Below, in pieces: positions 35,739 through 45,200 of a DNA stretch of 64,000 nucleotides (position 1 is its first letter; each line of letters begins with the position of its first letter). Under the pieces are notes generated by a model. It was not told where the DNA came from. It was given only the letters and a program-made list of their open reading frames with translations, and made no database searches. Source of the stretch: CBDEFX01 sp965237635. Lineage in GTDB: Bacteria > Chloroflexota > Dehalococcoidia > Lucifugimonadales > CAUZJF01. The DNA is taken from positions 682,001 to 746,000 of the forward strand of contig CBDEFX010000001.1 of assembly GCA_965237635.1 (NCBI GenBank), given 5' to 3'. The position numbers and the translations under genes are program-made.

Positions 35739-38030
35739 ATGTTATCTAAGATAGTTGACTTCAGGCTCTCGTTGGCCGTCGGTGTGACTTTAGCGATAGT
35801 AGCCGTGTTGGCCTGCGGCAAAGGGGAGGAGGCGCCCGTAGCTGTGGATACCGAGCCTCCTCCTGGTTCGGCAACCACGCCCCAACCGGAGAGCGGGACG
35901 ACAGCCCCGCCCGCGGCAAGGCCTGTCTCCGGCGGCGCCAAGAGGGGGACGTATGTACCCCCAAGGCAGGAGCCTGGCGTTATCTTCATGCCATCGCTAT
36001 ATGAAGGCCCGATGCCGACAACGTGGCAGGAGAACCCCAGATTCACCGCGATGATACAGAACAACGAGCCGTTCACCCTCAGCAACCACAAGGGCGTACT
36101 GCCACCGCTGCAAGACCGCGTGCCGATAGTGGAGGACCGGCTGGTCTTCGACCCGCCAGATGAGATAGGCGAGTACGGCGGCTCCTGGCGGATGGCCAAT
36201 AGCGGGTGGATGATAGACCATGCAACGATGAATGTTGCGGGGGTCGTAAAGCGGGCAGCCGACGGCGGGATCAATACCCCTTACATTATGAAGGACGCGG
36301 TCACCAGCGCGGATGGGCGCACACACACTTTTACGCTACGCCAGGGGCTCAAGTACTCGGACGGCGAGCTGCTGGACATCGATAACGTTAGGTTCGCCAA
36401 TGAGGGGCTCAACTTCAACCGGGAAAAGTTTGCGGAGCCAATAGAACCCTGCAAAGACCAGGTCACCGGTAACTGGTGCAAGTTCGACGTAATCGACGAC
36501 ACGCACTGGACGTACACCTATGACACGCCTTATTACCTGCTCCTCGAGGGAGAGGCCGGCTCCAGGCTTTTCCAGTATTGCCGGACTTGGTGTATCTACG
36601 CCAGCGATTACGTCAGGCAGTTCGTTCCGGGCTACGCCGATTCCGCAGAGCTCTCCGCGATGATCGATGAGATGGGGGTCGAGGACTGGGTCAGCCATCT
36701 GAAGGGCAGGCTCAGCGTCCACGGTCTGTTCCAGAAGTTCCAGCCGCAGGTCGGCGCCTGGATCCAGACCAGCGGCCTGAGTGTCGGAAGCCGGCTCTCT
36801 AGCGCGTCCAACCCCTACTACCATGTATTCGACCCCGAGGGCAACCAGCTTCCTTACCTGAACGGGGTCGAGTCGGTCGGCTTCGAGAGCAGGGAGGTCG
36901 CCGTCTTCCGGGCCCTCGCCGGTGAGTCGGACTCGCATACCCAGATCTACCGTGCCGAGGAGCTGCCGTTGTACCAGGCAAACATCGTGAGCGGCGACTT
37001 CAGCCTCTACGCCTGGCCGGACACGGCAGGCAACGACGCTCTGCTCGGGGTCAATCAGACGTACAACGAAGACCCAGAGATCGGCAGGATGATGAGGCAG
37101 AAGGACTTCCGCATCGCACTGTCTCTGGGGATAGATCGAAACGAGATCAACGAGCTCGTTTTCCTGGGCCTCGGAACACCACAGAACAAGGTGCCCAAGT
37201 TCACGACGCTCTACTTCCCGGGTGAAGAGTGGGCGAAGCTCGACACCGAGCGTGACCTGGACAGGGCCAACGCGATATTGGACAGCCTAGGCTACGTCGA
37301 CACAGACGGTGACGGCATCCGGAACCGCATCGGCGACCTTACCGGCGACGGCGGGAACATACGGCTCTTCATTGGGCTCGGCGACGACCGGTTCCAGAGC
37401 ATTCTGCAGCTCCTGGTTGCGCATTGGGGGGATATCGGCATCGATCTAGACTGGAAGTTCAACGAACAGGCTGACCGGGCCATCCGCGACAACGTTCTTT
37501 ACATCAGCATAGGCGGAGGCCATGGGGACCCTGACCCATTCCATGGCGGGGGAGTCGTAAACCGACGCTCGAGCGGCCTTGGCCCGCTTATCGGCTTGTT
37601 TATTGAGACCGACGGTAAGGAGGGGATGGGCCCAACAGGACCGGACCCAGCATACCTGCCGCTCGCGCCTGAGGGCACCTATCCGGCCGACTCGACCGGC
37701 ATGATGATTAAGATGAATGCCATTATCGCAGGAGGCAAAGGCTACCCGGGCATGCACCCAAAGCGGATCGAGGCGGGCAAGCAGTACTACCGACACGACG
37801 CCGAGGAGAAGTACAACATCGGTATTATCGGCTTCGCGCCCTCCTTCAGGGGAATCCAGTTCAAGCGCAACAACTTTAGGAACGTCCAGAAGCACCACGC
37901 CTGGGACGCGATCGGCTACTACTCCGAGCTGTTCTACTTCGAGGACGGCATGGACAATCTGCACAACCCGGGCAACAAGTCGAAGAGGTACAGCAGCGAG
38001 AGCTTCCTGACCGGCCTGACCTACAACTAG
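35739..38030 (+). CDS. ABC transporter substrate-binding lipoprotein (family 5 type)
   Basis: From the ATG at 35739 the product is 763 residues. A signal sequence with lipobox ends in VLACG (Cys26), followed by a Pro/Thr/Gly-rich tether (about 28-65), so it is a membrane-anchored lipoprotein. The mature part has SBP_bac_5 features: TFTLRQGLKYSDGELLDIDN (about 192-211) and FRIALSLGIDRNEINELVFL (about 449-468). The start is chosen because GGAGGAGG lies eight bases before this ATG and it puts the lipobox at a normal distance. Proteins of this long subtype bind peptides, oligosaccharides or nickel. No permease or ATPase is adjacent; the DppB at 1071 could be a partner only by inference. A 35-base palindrome follows the stop. 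Confidence 0.9.
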   Translation: MLSKIVDFRLSLAVGVTLAIVAVLACGKGEEAPVAVDTEPPPGSATTPQPESGTTAPPAARPVSGGAKRGTYVPPRQEPGVIFMPSLYEGPMPTTWQENPRFTAMIQNNEPFTLSNHKGVLPPLQDRVPIVEDRLVFDPPDEIGEYGGSWRMANSGWMIDHATMNVAGVVKRAADGGINTPYIMKDAVTSADGRTHTFTLRQGLKYSDGELLDIDNVRFANEGLNFNREKFAEPIEPCKDQVTGNWCKFDVIDDTHWTYTYDTPYYLLLEGEAGSRLFQYCRTWCIYASDYVRQFVPGYADSAELSAMIDEMGVEDWVSHLKGRLSVHGLFQKFQPQVGAWIQTSGLSVGSRLSSASNPYYHVFDPEGNQLPYLNGVESVGFESREVAVFRALAGESDSHTQIYRAEELPLYQANIVSGDFSLYAWPDTAGNDALLGVNQTYNEDPEIGRMMRQKDFRIALSLGIDRNEINELVFLGLGTPQNKVPKFTTLYFPGEEWAKLDTERDLDRANAILDSLGYVDTDGDGIRNRIGDLTGDGGNIRLFIGLGDDRFQSILQLLVAHWGDIGIDLDWKFNEQADRAIRDNVLYISIGGGHGDPDPFHGGGVVNRRSSGLGPLIGLFIETDGKEGMGPTGPDPAYLPLAPEGTYPADSTGMMIKMNAIIAGGKGYPGMHPKRIEAGKQYYRHDAEEKYNIGIIGFAPSFRGIQFKRNNFRNVQKHHAWDAIGYYSELFYFEDGMDNLHNPGNKSKRYSSESFLTGLTYN

Positions 38031-38056
38031 AGTAGCCGGTCTGAACGAGGAAACTA

Positions 38057-38091
38057 GCGAGGGGCCCCGATGCAGTATCGGGGCCCCTCGC
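38057..38091. repeat. Perfect 15-bp-arm palindrome after the binding-protein gene
   Basis: Arms GCGAGGGGCCCCGAT and ATCGGGGCCCCTCGC with a 5-base loop. Strong enough to stop transcription or protect mRNA 3' ends, but no T-run follows; it is also a member of the CCCGAT/ATCGGG palindrome family. Confidence 0.75.
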
Positions 38092-38182
38092 TCTATGTCG
38101 GGGCCCATCAACCCCGCTACAGGATCGAGCGTAGACTCGGCGGACGACGGTCGAGTTCTCTGAGAGGCAAGGAGGTCGCCAG

Positions 38183-40029
38183 ATGGGAGTTTCCAGGGCG
38201 CACGTCGAGGACATAGCCTACAGGGGACGGAACGTCGAGGCGATCGTGCCCGATACGCTGAACCTCGCCGACCGCGCGGCACTGGCATTGAACAGCCTTA
38301 CCCAGATCGTCGTCCCGGACTACTCGTACACCGCCTACCACCGATGCCGGTTGTTCACCGACCCGCCGATAATGTACCTGCCGGACTACAGCGGTGGGTG
38401 CGAACCGAAGCTCGTGGAAGCCTTTCCCATGCTCCGCGTGATGAGCGGGAGCGACCTCAACGCCGACCTCGACGCGAAAATGATGGCGGCGTTCACCAAC
38501 GACATCGAAGATGACGACATCCTCTACTCCAAGCACCTGGTGTACCCACAGCGGGAGAAGCCTTGGCCCCGCCTGGGGCCGTACTTCTACGCGACCGTCG
38601 GGACGGACTTTTGCTCACCCCTCGGTCAAGGCCGGATGATGCTGGCGATGATGGTCTGGAGGCAATTGGACGGCAACCCTATGTGGGACGACTATCTGAG
38701 GCGGTTGGCAAAGGGGCTTGGGGATATGGCGGTGAATGTCGACGACTACTCTTATTACGCCGATGGAATGATCGGCGCCGCCTACAGCTACCCCAGGGGC
38801 GGCTGGAAGGGCACCAGGGAGCCAATGCGGGAGGTATCCGGCGAAGAGGGCTCGATGTTCCGATGGATACCGGACACAGATCCGCGCTCTGGCCAAGTGG
38901 TACGCCATCAGCGGCGACGAGAATGCCTTGGAGACCGCGACCAGACTTGTCAGGTTCGTGCTAAAGCCACGATTCTGGGAAGACGTCGAGCACGCCTGGT
39001 TTGGTAAGACCTCGCATCTTCACGCACACGTCGCAATGCTATGGGCATTGCTGGAGGTCGGTCAGGCAACGGGGGACGAGCACCTGAAGGACTTCGCCCG
39101 TTTCGGCTACGAACGCGCCCGCGACCTCGGGATCCCACGCATCGGCTGCTTTGCATGGACAACCGAGGCGTGCGCCGCCTCGGACATGGTCGCGCTGGCG
39201 GTGAAACTGTCCCAATACGGAGTTGGCGACTACTGGGACGACGTCGAGGCGTACATCCGCAACCAGATGATCGAGCATCAACTGACTGACCGCGACCTGA
39301 TTGAGCAGGAAGTGGTCGGTCGGGGCCCGAAGTGGGAACCCGACCCACCTCAGGTCATCTCGGATAGACTCGTTGACCGCGCAATTGGCTCATTTGCTCG
39401 TACCCCGTGTCCGACCCGCGTCTACACCGCCTGGACGGTCTGCTGTCCCGGCCAACGGGTCCCAGGCCCTGTACTATGCCTGGGAGGGCATCCTCGAGCA
39501 CCGAGATGGCAACGTGCAGGTGAACATGCTGCTAAACCGGGTGTCGCCCTGGCTGGACGTGAGCAGCTACCTGCCCTATGAGGGGAAGGTGGTGCTGACC
39601 AACAAATCGGCCAACAAAGTCCTGGTGCGCGTCCCCCGCTGGGTCGCGGACGCCGACCTGAAGCTTAACGTCAACGGCGGCGAAATCCCGGGCCAGCGGT
39701 TTGGCCGCTATGTGCTGGTCGACCGGTTGAAGCCAGGGGACACCGTTACGATGGAGTTCCCGGTCGTCCAGGAGACCCGGTCATACCGGATCGAGGGGAG
39801 CATCGACCTTTCCCGGTGGGAGTCGAAGGAGTACACCTGCACCTTCAAGGGCAACACGCTGATCGACATCGACCCGAGGGACGAGACGCTGGAGCGCGAC
39901 CACGGCTACATGGCAGACCCCACCGCCCACGGCTCAATACCCATCTACCTGCGCGATCACCTCAAGGCCGACAAGGCGCCCATGAAGAAGGTGAGTCGGT
40001 TCGTTTCGGAAAAGGCCCCCACCTGGTAG
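38183..40029 (+). pseudogene. GH127-like (beta-L-arabinofuranosidase-type) glycosidase, frameshifted
   Basis: Three consecutive frames give one protein of about 610 residues. Frame 1 (38183 to about 38878) has LNLADRAALALNSLTQIV and YFYATVGTDFCSPLGQGR. Frame 2 (about 38880-39405) has ALETATRLVRFVLKPRFWED, HLHAHVAMLWALLEVG and GCFAWTTEACAASDMVALAV, an (alpha/alpha)6 barrel. After at least two more shifts (SYPVSDPRLHRLDGLLS, then CPANGSQALYYAWEG) frame 3 (about 39450-40029) has the beta domain typical of GH127: NVQVNMLLNRVSPWLDVSSY, VPRWVADADLKLNVNG and YVLVDRLKPGDTV. The family removes beta-arabinofuranose or related sugars. All three domains are preserved in order, so decay is recent or the breaks are sequence errors. 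An IS256 starts six bases after the stop. Confidence 0.75.
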
Positions 40030-40034
40030 GGATC

Positions 40035-41397
40035 ACGTCCCGTCAAGTGGTGGAAGAGTGCGTCATCCTGTTGATGTTGTTTAGGCGGCTGTCGCCTCCG
40101 CGAGATCGGCCTCCGGAAGAGCTTCGTTTAGGATCAGAATGGCGGGTGTGAGGTATCGGCGGCCGACAGCCCATTCGTCGTGCTGTTCAGCGAGGACGGC
40201 GCCAACCAGGCGACGCACGGCTGGTCGGTTAGGGAAGATGCCCACGACATCGGTGCGACGCCTGATCTCCTTGTTGAGACGCTCCAGGGGGTTGTTGGAC
40301 CAGATCTTCTTCCAGTGGGCGACAGGGAAGCTGGAGAAGGCCAGGATATCGGGTCCAGCCTCGTCCAGTAGAGAGGCCACCTGAGGGAACCGGTCTCCGA
40401 GTTGATCGGTCACCCTATCGAGTTGGGCGTGTACCTCATCGGGGGAGGGTTGCTGGTAGATGGTGCGGACCATGGTGGCCATCCATGGTTGGACTCTTCT
40501 GGGTACCCGAGTGAGCAGGTTGGTCATGAAGTGGGTGCGGCACCGTTGCCAGCTGGCTCCGCCGAAGACTGCGGCGATGGCGCCGCGGAGTCCCTGATGA
40601 GCGTCCGATACCACCAGCTCCACCCCGCTGAGGCCCCTGGCGGACAGCGAGCGTAGGAAGGCCAGCCAGAAGGCGCCGTCTTCACTGGTACCCACGCCCA
40701 TCCCAATGATCTCCCGCTTGCCCTCGCCATTGACGGCCGTCGCCACCACCACGCTGACGTTGACGATCCTGCCGTCCTCCCTGACCTTCTGGGTCAGTGC
40801 GTCCAGCCACAGGTAAGGGTAGGGTCCACCGTCCAGCGGACGGCCCAGGAAGCCATCCACCACCACGTCCAGCTCCTGACAGATACGCGACACCTGGCTC
40901 TTGGAGATACCCTCGCACCCCAGGGCCTTGACCAGGTCATCCACCCGCCTTGTGGATACCCCTTCCACGTAGGCCTGCTGGATCACAGCCAGCAGAGCTC
41001 GCTCGCTGCGACGCCGTGGCTCCAGCAGGCTCGGGAAGTAGCTCCCCTCTCGAAGCTTCGGGATGTGCAACTCCATAGTCCCCACCCGGGTATCCCACGC
41101 CCGGGACCGATACCCGTTGCGCTGGGTCACCCGCTCAGGGCTACGTTCTCCATACTCAGCACCGATCCTCGATGACACCTCCGCATCCATGATCCCCTCT
41201 ACCAGCACTCTCAGTGCCTCCCGTAGGAAGTCCACGTCACCGTCCATTCCCCCCCTGCGCAATAGCTCCAGCAGGTCCATCCTTTCCTTGACCACTGTTG
41301 TCCTCCTTTCTCGAGCTTTCTTCTTTGCCCGCTAAGGATGACGCGGTGGTCTCTCTTTCTCCAGACCCTCTCCCTCTTACACCACTTCCTGGGACTC
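40035..41397 (-). mobile_element. IS256-family insertion sequence (copy type B)
   Basis: About 1363 bp. Terminal repeats at 40035-40058 and 41374-41397 match at 18 of 24 positions (core TCCC...AAGTGGTG-AAGAG). No direct target duplication seen (TAGGGATC / TACTCTGG). Contains one intact transposase. Confidence 0.88.
40081..41295 (-). CDS. IS256-family transposase
   Basis: The 404-residue protein is complete. It has the N-terminal NGYRSRAWDTRVGTMELHIP (about 60-79), the first Asp in YLWLDALTQKV (about 166), the second in VVSDAHQGLRGA (about 231), the RCRTHF element (about 252-257) and the catalytic Glu in SNNPLERLNKEIRRRTDVVG (about 339). No frame breaks. It is a separate subgroup from the IS256 transposase at 8676, sharing only the family motifs. 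The element lies directly behind the broken GH127-like gene and ahead of the PhyH-like remnant. Confidence 0.95.
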   Translation of the reverse strand: MVKERMDLLELLRRGGMDGDVDFLREALRVLVEGIMDAEVSSRIGAEYGERSPERVTQRNGYRSRAWDTRVGTMELHIPKLREGSYFPSLLEPRRRSERALLAVIQQAYVEGVSTRRVDDLVKALGCEGISKSQVSRICQELDVVVDGFLGRPLDGGPYPYLWLDALTQKVREDGRIVNVSVVVATAVNGEGKREIIGMGVGTSEDGAFWLAFLRSLSARGLSGVELVVSDAHQGLRGAIAAVFGGASWQRCRTHFMTNLLTRVPRRVQPWMATMVRTIYQQPSPDEVHAQLDRVTDQLGDRFPQVASLLDEAGPDILAFSSFPVAHWKKIWSNNPLERLNKEIRRRTDVVGIFPNRPAVRRLVGAVLAEQHDEWAVGRRYLTPAILILNEALPEADLAEATAA

Positions 41398-41696
41398 TAC
41401 TCTGGTAGGGCCCACCCTCGCCCCGGCTATGCACCTCAAAACCCCTAACCGAGCTCGATATTGGTTCAGATCGATCACTTTTGGTTCAGGCTCAGTTTCT
41501 GATGAGAAGGTGGACTCGATGCCGAACTTGCACAATGACCCTATCAGAACGTATATATATAATGTGACTTGGCTGCGGACGAAGCCGTTACTCGCAATAT
41601 CCGTGAGGCTTTATGAAGTTGTCGGGCATTTCACTGGGTGAAGCGCCTAATGTCACAAAAGACCCAGAGCGAGAACATAATGTAGGGAGGCACCCT
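41398..41696 (+). promoter_or_regulatory. Upstream region of the PhyH-like gene with a candidate promoter
   Basis: TTGCAC (41528-41533) and TATATA (41552-41557), 18 bases apart, in an AT-rich patch. GGGAGG at 41685-41690 is the ribosome binding site of the gene that starts at 41697. Otherwise no feature seen. Confidence 0.4.
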
Positions 41697-42501
41697 ATGC
41701 TAGCGGCAGAGCAGAAGACCCACTTTGATGTGTTCGGTTTTCTCGTAATCCGGCAGTTGTTCTCGCCCGAGGAGGTGAGCGTGATCACCCGGGAGTTCGA
41801 GGCGGCGTTGCTGGAGGACCGGGACGGCAGGCCGTTCGATGGGCAGACCCGCCAGACCGTGGAGGACTGGTTTCTGGGACGGGCTCCGGTCGAGTTTTTG
41901 GCAAATGACGAGCGCGTGCACGGGCCTATCCAGCGGCTGCTCGGGCCCGGATATGAGTCTCGGAAGGGAAACGACGGCAACTTCTACGTCGGGGACACGG
42001 GGTGGCACGCCGACATGGGCTGGGACCCCCACATACCGGGGGGCAGGAATGACCCCAATCGGATTGACGGGCAGTGGAGAGACCACTACGTGCCGAGCAT
42101 CAAAGTGGCTTTCTATCTAGATCCGGTGGAAGGATACGGGCTCTCTGAGGGTGATCCCGGGCTCGCACCGGAGCCCGTACCACGAACAGTTCTGGTCACT
42201 TCACATGAGCGTCCCGAAGACCGTATCGGGATTCGAGAGTGTGCGTCCCAAGCTGCTCGAGATGTGGGAGCAGGCGACCGGCGATCCCGAAAGCGGGGAG
42301 CGATTCCTATCGGACCCGGATATGAACCACTTCGGAATGGCGCCGCGCGATATTCCGAGTTACCCTATCGAATCGGAGCCGGGGGATGCCGTCTTTTTCA
42401 GCCAACAGATGTGGCACTCGTCTTTCGGCGGAAAGGTGGGCCGGCGCATGTTCACCCTCAACTTCCGGTCCGCGCAGACCGACGACGGCACGAGCGAATA
42501 G
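41697..42501 (+). pseudogene. Phytanoyl-CoA dioxygenase (PhyH)-like enzyme, frameshifted
   Basis: The protein opens with HFDVFGFLVIRQLFSPEEVS (residues about 8-27), standard for the PhyH superfamily, and has the iron-binding HxD in GWHADMGWDPH (about 102-112). A one-base loss near 42140-42150 moves the frame; the sense continues as RVIPGSHRSPYHEQFWSLHM (42150 on), then EPGDAVFFSQQMWHSSFGG with the second iron His and MFTLNFRSAQTDD with the 2-oxoglutarate-binding Arg. All catalytic elements survive across the break, about 268 residues in total. These Fe(II)/2-oxoglutarate enzymes hydroxylate diverse small molecules; substrate unknown. The start at 41697 is set by GGGAGG six bases upstream. Confidence 0.8.
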
Positions 42502-42641
42502 GGATCGGCATTGCCCTCTGAGAGACTGTCACGGAGTCGGCACTGACAGACCGGATCCCGTTTGACCGACGCTCTGTCCGATCGCCCGGGGAAGACGTCG
42601 CGAGCCGACAGCCACGTGGGCACCCCGGCGAATTCGCGCTG

Positions 42642-42812
42642 ACGGAAAGATACCTGGCCGAATTCCCGCCTCTGGAGCTGTCAGCCGAGGAGCTCACCTG
42701 GCAGGACCATCAGGTAGAGTTCTGTCCGCCCGAAGCTATGCTGAAGGCGCTGCAACACCTAGAGGAGCGATATGGGGGTGTCGACAGCTTGCGCAAGGCG
42801 CTGGTGGACTGA
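42642..42812 (+). pseudogene. C-terminal fragment of a tyrosine-phosphatase paralogue
   Basis: This stretch encodes TERYLAEFPPLELSAEELTW-type sequence and matches 43427-43637, the 3' end of the complete phosphatase gene, but lacks the 33 bases that encode the EAYVRAIGLTQ segment and everything upstream. It is a leftover of an unequal duplication or deletion. No start codon or catalytic motif. Confidence 0.85.
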
Positions 42813-42872
42813 CATCTCCGAATGCTGCCGGGGAATCAGATGATAAGCGTCCCAAAGGGAAGGTGACAGGCG

Positions 42873-43637
42873 ATGGCTAAGCGGCTACAGCCCGCACGTC
42901 ATTTGGACCTGGAGGGGGCGTACAACGTGCGGGAGCTGGGTGGGTACCGTACCTTGAGCGGGCGAACGACTCGCTGGAAAACCTTCCTGCGGGCCGATAG
43001 CCCGCACGAATTGTCACCTGCCTCTCAGGACGCGTTGCTAGATTACGGTATTCGCGCGGTCATAGACCTTAGGCAGAACGGCGAGCTTGAAGAGAAGCCT
43101 AACGTCTTCTCTGGCTCCTCCCGTGTGGCGTACTACCATCGCGACGTGTTCGGCGGTCAGCCGCTGCCGGAGGATGACGACATTGCGGTAGATGCGGAGC
43201 CGGCAGAGAGGACCGCGAGAAGCTACGCCAAAGCGCTCGACCTCTTTAAGGATCGGTATAGGGATGTGCTGGCGACGCTTGCTGAGCCAAGCGCGCGGCC
43301 GGCGCTGTTCCATTGCGCCGCCGGACAGGACCGGACGGGGAGGGTTGCTGCCCTGCTCCTTGGCATCGCTGGGGTGCCACCTGACACTATAGCTGAAGAT
43401 TACGCGCTCAGTGCCCGGTACCTCACGGAAAGATACCTGGCCGAATTCCCGCCTGCGGAGCTGTCGGCCGAGGGGTTGACCTGGCAGGACTATCAGGCAC
43501 AGTCCTGTCCGCCTGAGGCTATGTTGAAGGTGCTACAACACTTGGAGGAACGATATGGGGGTGTCGAGGCATATGTGCGCGCCATCGGCCTGACCCAGGA
43601 CCAGGTCGACAGTCTACGCAAGGCGCTGGTGGAGTAG
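42873..43637 (+). CDS. Protein-tyrosine/dual-specificity-type phosphatase
   Basis: The 254-residue protein carries the phosphatase P-loop HCAAGQDRTGR (147-157, catalytic Cys148, Arg154) and the upstream acid-containing region. The N-terminal AYNVRELGGYRTLSGRTTRW (about 15-34) is the signature of the Tyr_phosphatase_3 family, whose bacterial members act on phosphotyrosine or on phosphoinositide-like and phosphosugar substrates. An AAGGTGA lies six bases before the ATG. Fragments of the same gene flank it on both sides (42642-42812 and 43653-43725), so the locus went through tandem duplication. No kinase gene is nearby. Confidence 0.9.
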   Translation: MAKRLQPARHLDLEGAYNVRELGGYRTLSGRTTRWKTFLRADSPHELSPASQDALLDYGIRAVIDLRQNGELEEKPNVFSGSSRVAYYHRDVFGGQPLPEDDDIAVDAEPAERTARSYAKALDLFKDRYRDVLATLAEPSARPALFHCAAGQDRTGRVAALLLGIAGVPPDTIAEDYALSARYLTERYLAEFPPAELSAEGLTWQDYQAQSCPPEAMLKVLQHLEERYGGVEAYVRAIGLTQDQVDSLRKALVE

Positions 43638-43652
43638 CTACGAGACAACCTG

Positions 43653-43725
43653 ATGGCCAAACGGCTGCAGCCCCCACACGCCGCCTAGACCTGGAGGGGG
43701 CGTACGACGGGCCAATGTTGGGCAC
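43653..43725 (+). pseudogene. N-terminal fragment of a tyrosine-phosphatase paralogue
   Basis: Matches the first 70 or so bases of the phosphatase gene (ATGGCCAAACGGCTGCAGCC here against ATGGCTAAGCGGCTACAGCC at 42873), with a one-base-scale change that brings an early TAG into frame, and then diverges. Confidence 0.8.
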
Positions 43726-43759
43726 AATCGTCGAGGAGACACACAAACAGTTCAGATGC

Positions 43760-43988
43760 TACAAGAGAAGGCCGGGCCGCGGTCATCGTTAATCAGGAGT
43801 GCTTGGCCCCTGGCAACGAACGATTCGAGGGGGAGGGCGCCACGTTCATCCGCAACCGGCGATTCCCTGAGTGGGTGGACGCGGACCATGTGGAGTCGCT
43901 AGAGCAGGTGCGGGCCAAGGTCTCCCTACCTCTACTGAAGCCTCCACCGGATCGCCCAGGCATCCGCGTTGCCTATCTTGTCGTTTGA
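43760..43988 (+). other. Possible 3' remnant of an unidentified gene
   Basis: One frame reads RAAVIVNQECLAPGNERFEG and then ATFIRNRRFPEWVDADHVES with a protein-like composition and no start. It overlaps the end of the minus-strand BNR gene. I cannot assign a family, and it may be meaningless. Confidence 0.25.
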
Positions 43989-45200
43989 AGACCCCCCCGT
44001 GTTGCTAGCCGAAAGCCGCTTCGCGCGTCCGACATCGGTCGCCCCTGCAAGCGTCAGGATCGTATCGTCCTCCAGCACGACGCTCTCACTGAAGCCGGCC
44101 AGTCCTCCGGGCTTGGTAGCGAAGTAGAGATGGTAGACCTCGTCCTCCCAGGTCCTGCCCTCGTCACGGCTGATCATGGCCTTGCCACCAGGAGTTCCAG
44201 GCGGATAGCGGTGATCGTGTGTGACGACCACCGATCCGTCGCTGAGGCCAGCAGCAAAGCCGTGGCACTGACCGTGCACGTTTGTCAGAGGTCGCAGGTT
44301 CTTCCACGTCTTGCCCTGGTCATGCGAGTCGGCAAGAAAGACCGTTTTGTAGAGCGAGTGCTGGCCTGGATCGATCAGAGGCCATTGTGGGACCACCGGA
44401 CCGTGATACCGGATGACCGCCAGCAGGTTGCCGGATGCCATCGGGGCTATCATAGACTCGTAGCAGGCAGCCCCAAGAAAGCCCGACCCCGTGTTGGGCC
44501 CAACCCAATGGGTTTCTACAAACTCTGGCTCGCCGTAGGTCCCCGTCGGGCCGCCCCACGTCTTGCCCCCATCTGTTGAGCGGTGCACGTAGTTTGGGTC
44601 CTGGTTCCATTCGTAGCGGGACTCAAGGGGCAGTATCAAAGTGTCGTCGGGAAGTCTACACATGGTGTTGGCATACCGCACCGGGCAGCCTGCGGGATTG
44701 TCGACCTCGGATAACCTATCCCACGTTGCCCCTTCGTCGCCCGATGCCCAGACCACTACCTGTGCTGTATCCTCGACTCCGCTTCGGACCCCCACAAAAG
44801 TGCCATCCTTCAGGACCTGGAATGAACTGTTCTGCGATGCTTCCGGCGTTCTCTCGCGTGTGTCCCACGTCCGACCATTGTCGGTCGATTTGGACAAAAG
44901 GGTCGGTTGACTGAAGTAGACTGTCCCGTCCGCGGCCATCGCGGCGCTTATTCCATTGGGGTGCCCTTTGGGGTCGTGCGGCAGCAGCGTCTTCTCGGCC
45001 GGCACCCTGCTGAGCTTGCCTCCTCGCGCGTGCAGAACGTAAGGGGCGTTCTGCATGGCGGCCAGCTCCTCCACGGATGGCTCTACGACTCCCCCCAGGT
45101 TGTAAGTCGGCCGCAACTGCGCGATCGCCTCATCGGACCCGTATACGGGGGCGTCAAATGTCCCCGGACCTGCTGCTCGGTTCTGTGCTCGAGTTCCCAT
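43932..45200 (-). CDS. BNR-repeat (sialidase-like) beta-propeller protein, second paralogue
   Basis: The 422-residue protein resembles the one at 21054 along its whole length. Asp boxes: STDNGRTW, SGDEGATW, STDGGKTW, SHDQGKTW and SRDEGRTW. The shared blocks PYVLHARGGKLSRVPAEKTL, MCRLPDDTLILPL and VVVTHDHRYPPGTPGGKAMI align with YVLRARGGEITKVPAERSV, MCRLPDDTLLWTT and ALHDHRYPRGEPHPLRAMV there. No signal peptide. The conserved first 60 residues before the first propeller blade distinguish this pair from classical sialidases and suggest a dedicated family. Substrate unknown. It lies beside a phosphatase and a lipoprotein cyclophilin; neither points to a pathway. Confidence 0.8.
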   Translation of the reverse strand: MGTRAQNRAAGPGTFDAPVYGSDEAIAQLRPTYNLGGVVEPSVEELAAMQNAPYVLHARGGKLSRVPAEKTLLPHDPKGHPNGISAAMAADGTVYFSQPTLLSKSTDNGRTWDTRERTPEASQNSSFQVLKDGTFVGVRSGVEDTAQVVVWASGDEGATWDRLSEVDNPAGCPVRYANTMCRLPDDTLILPLESRYEWNQDPNYVHRSTDGGKTWGGPTGTYGEPEFVETHWVGPNTGSGFLGAACYESMIAPMASGNLLAVIRYHGPVVPQWPLIDPGQHSLYKTVFLADSHDQGKTWKNLRPLTNVHGQCHGFAAGLSDGSVVVTHDHRYPPGTPGGKAMISRDEGRTWEDEVYHLYFATKPGGLAGFSESVVLEDDTILTLAGATDVGRAKRLSASNTGGSSNDKIGNADAWAIRWRLQ

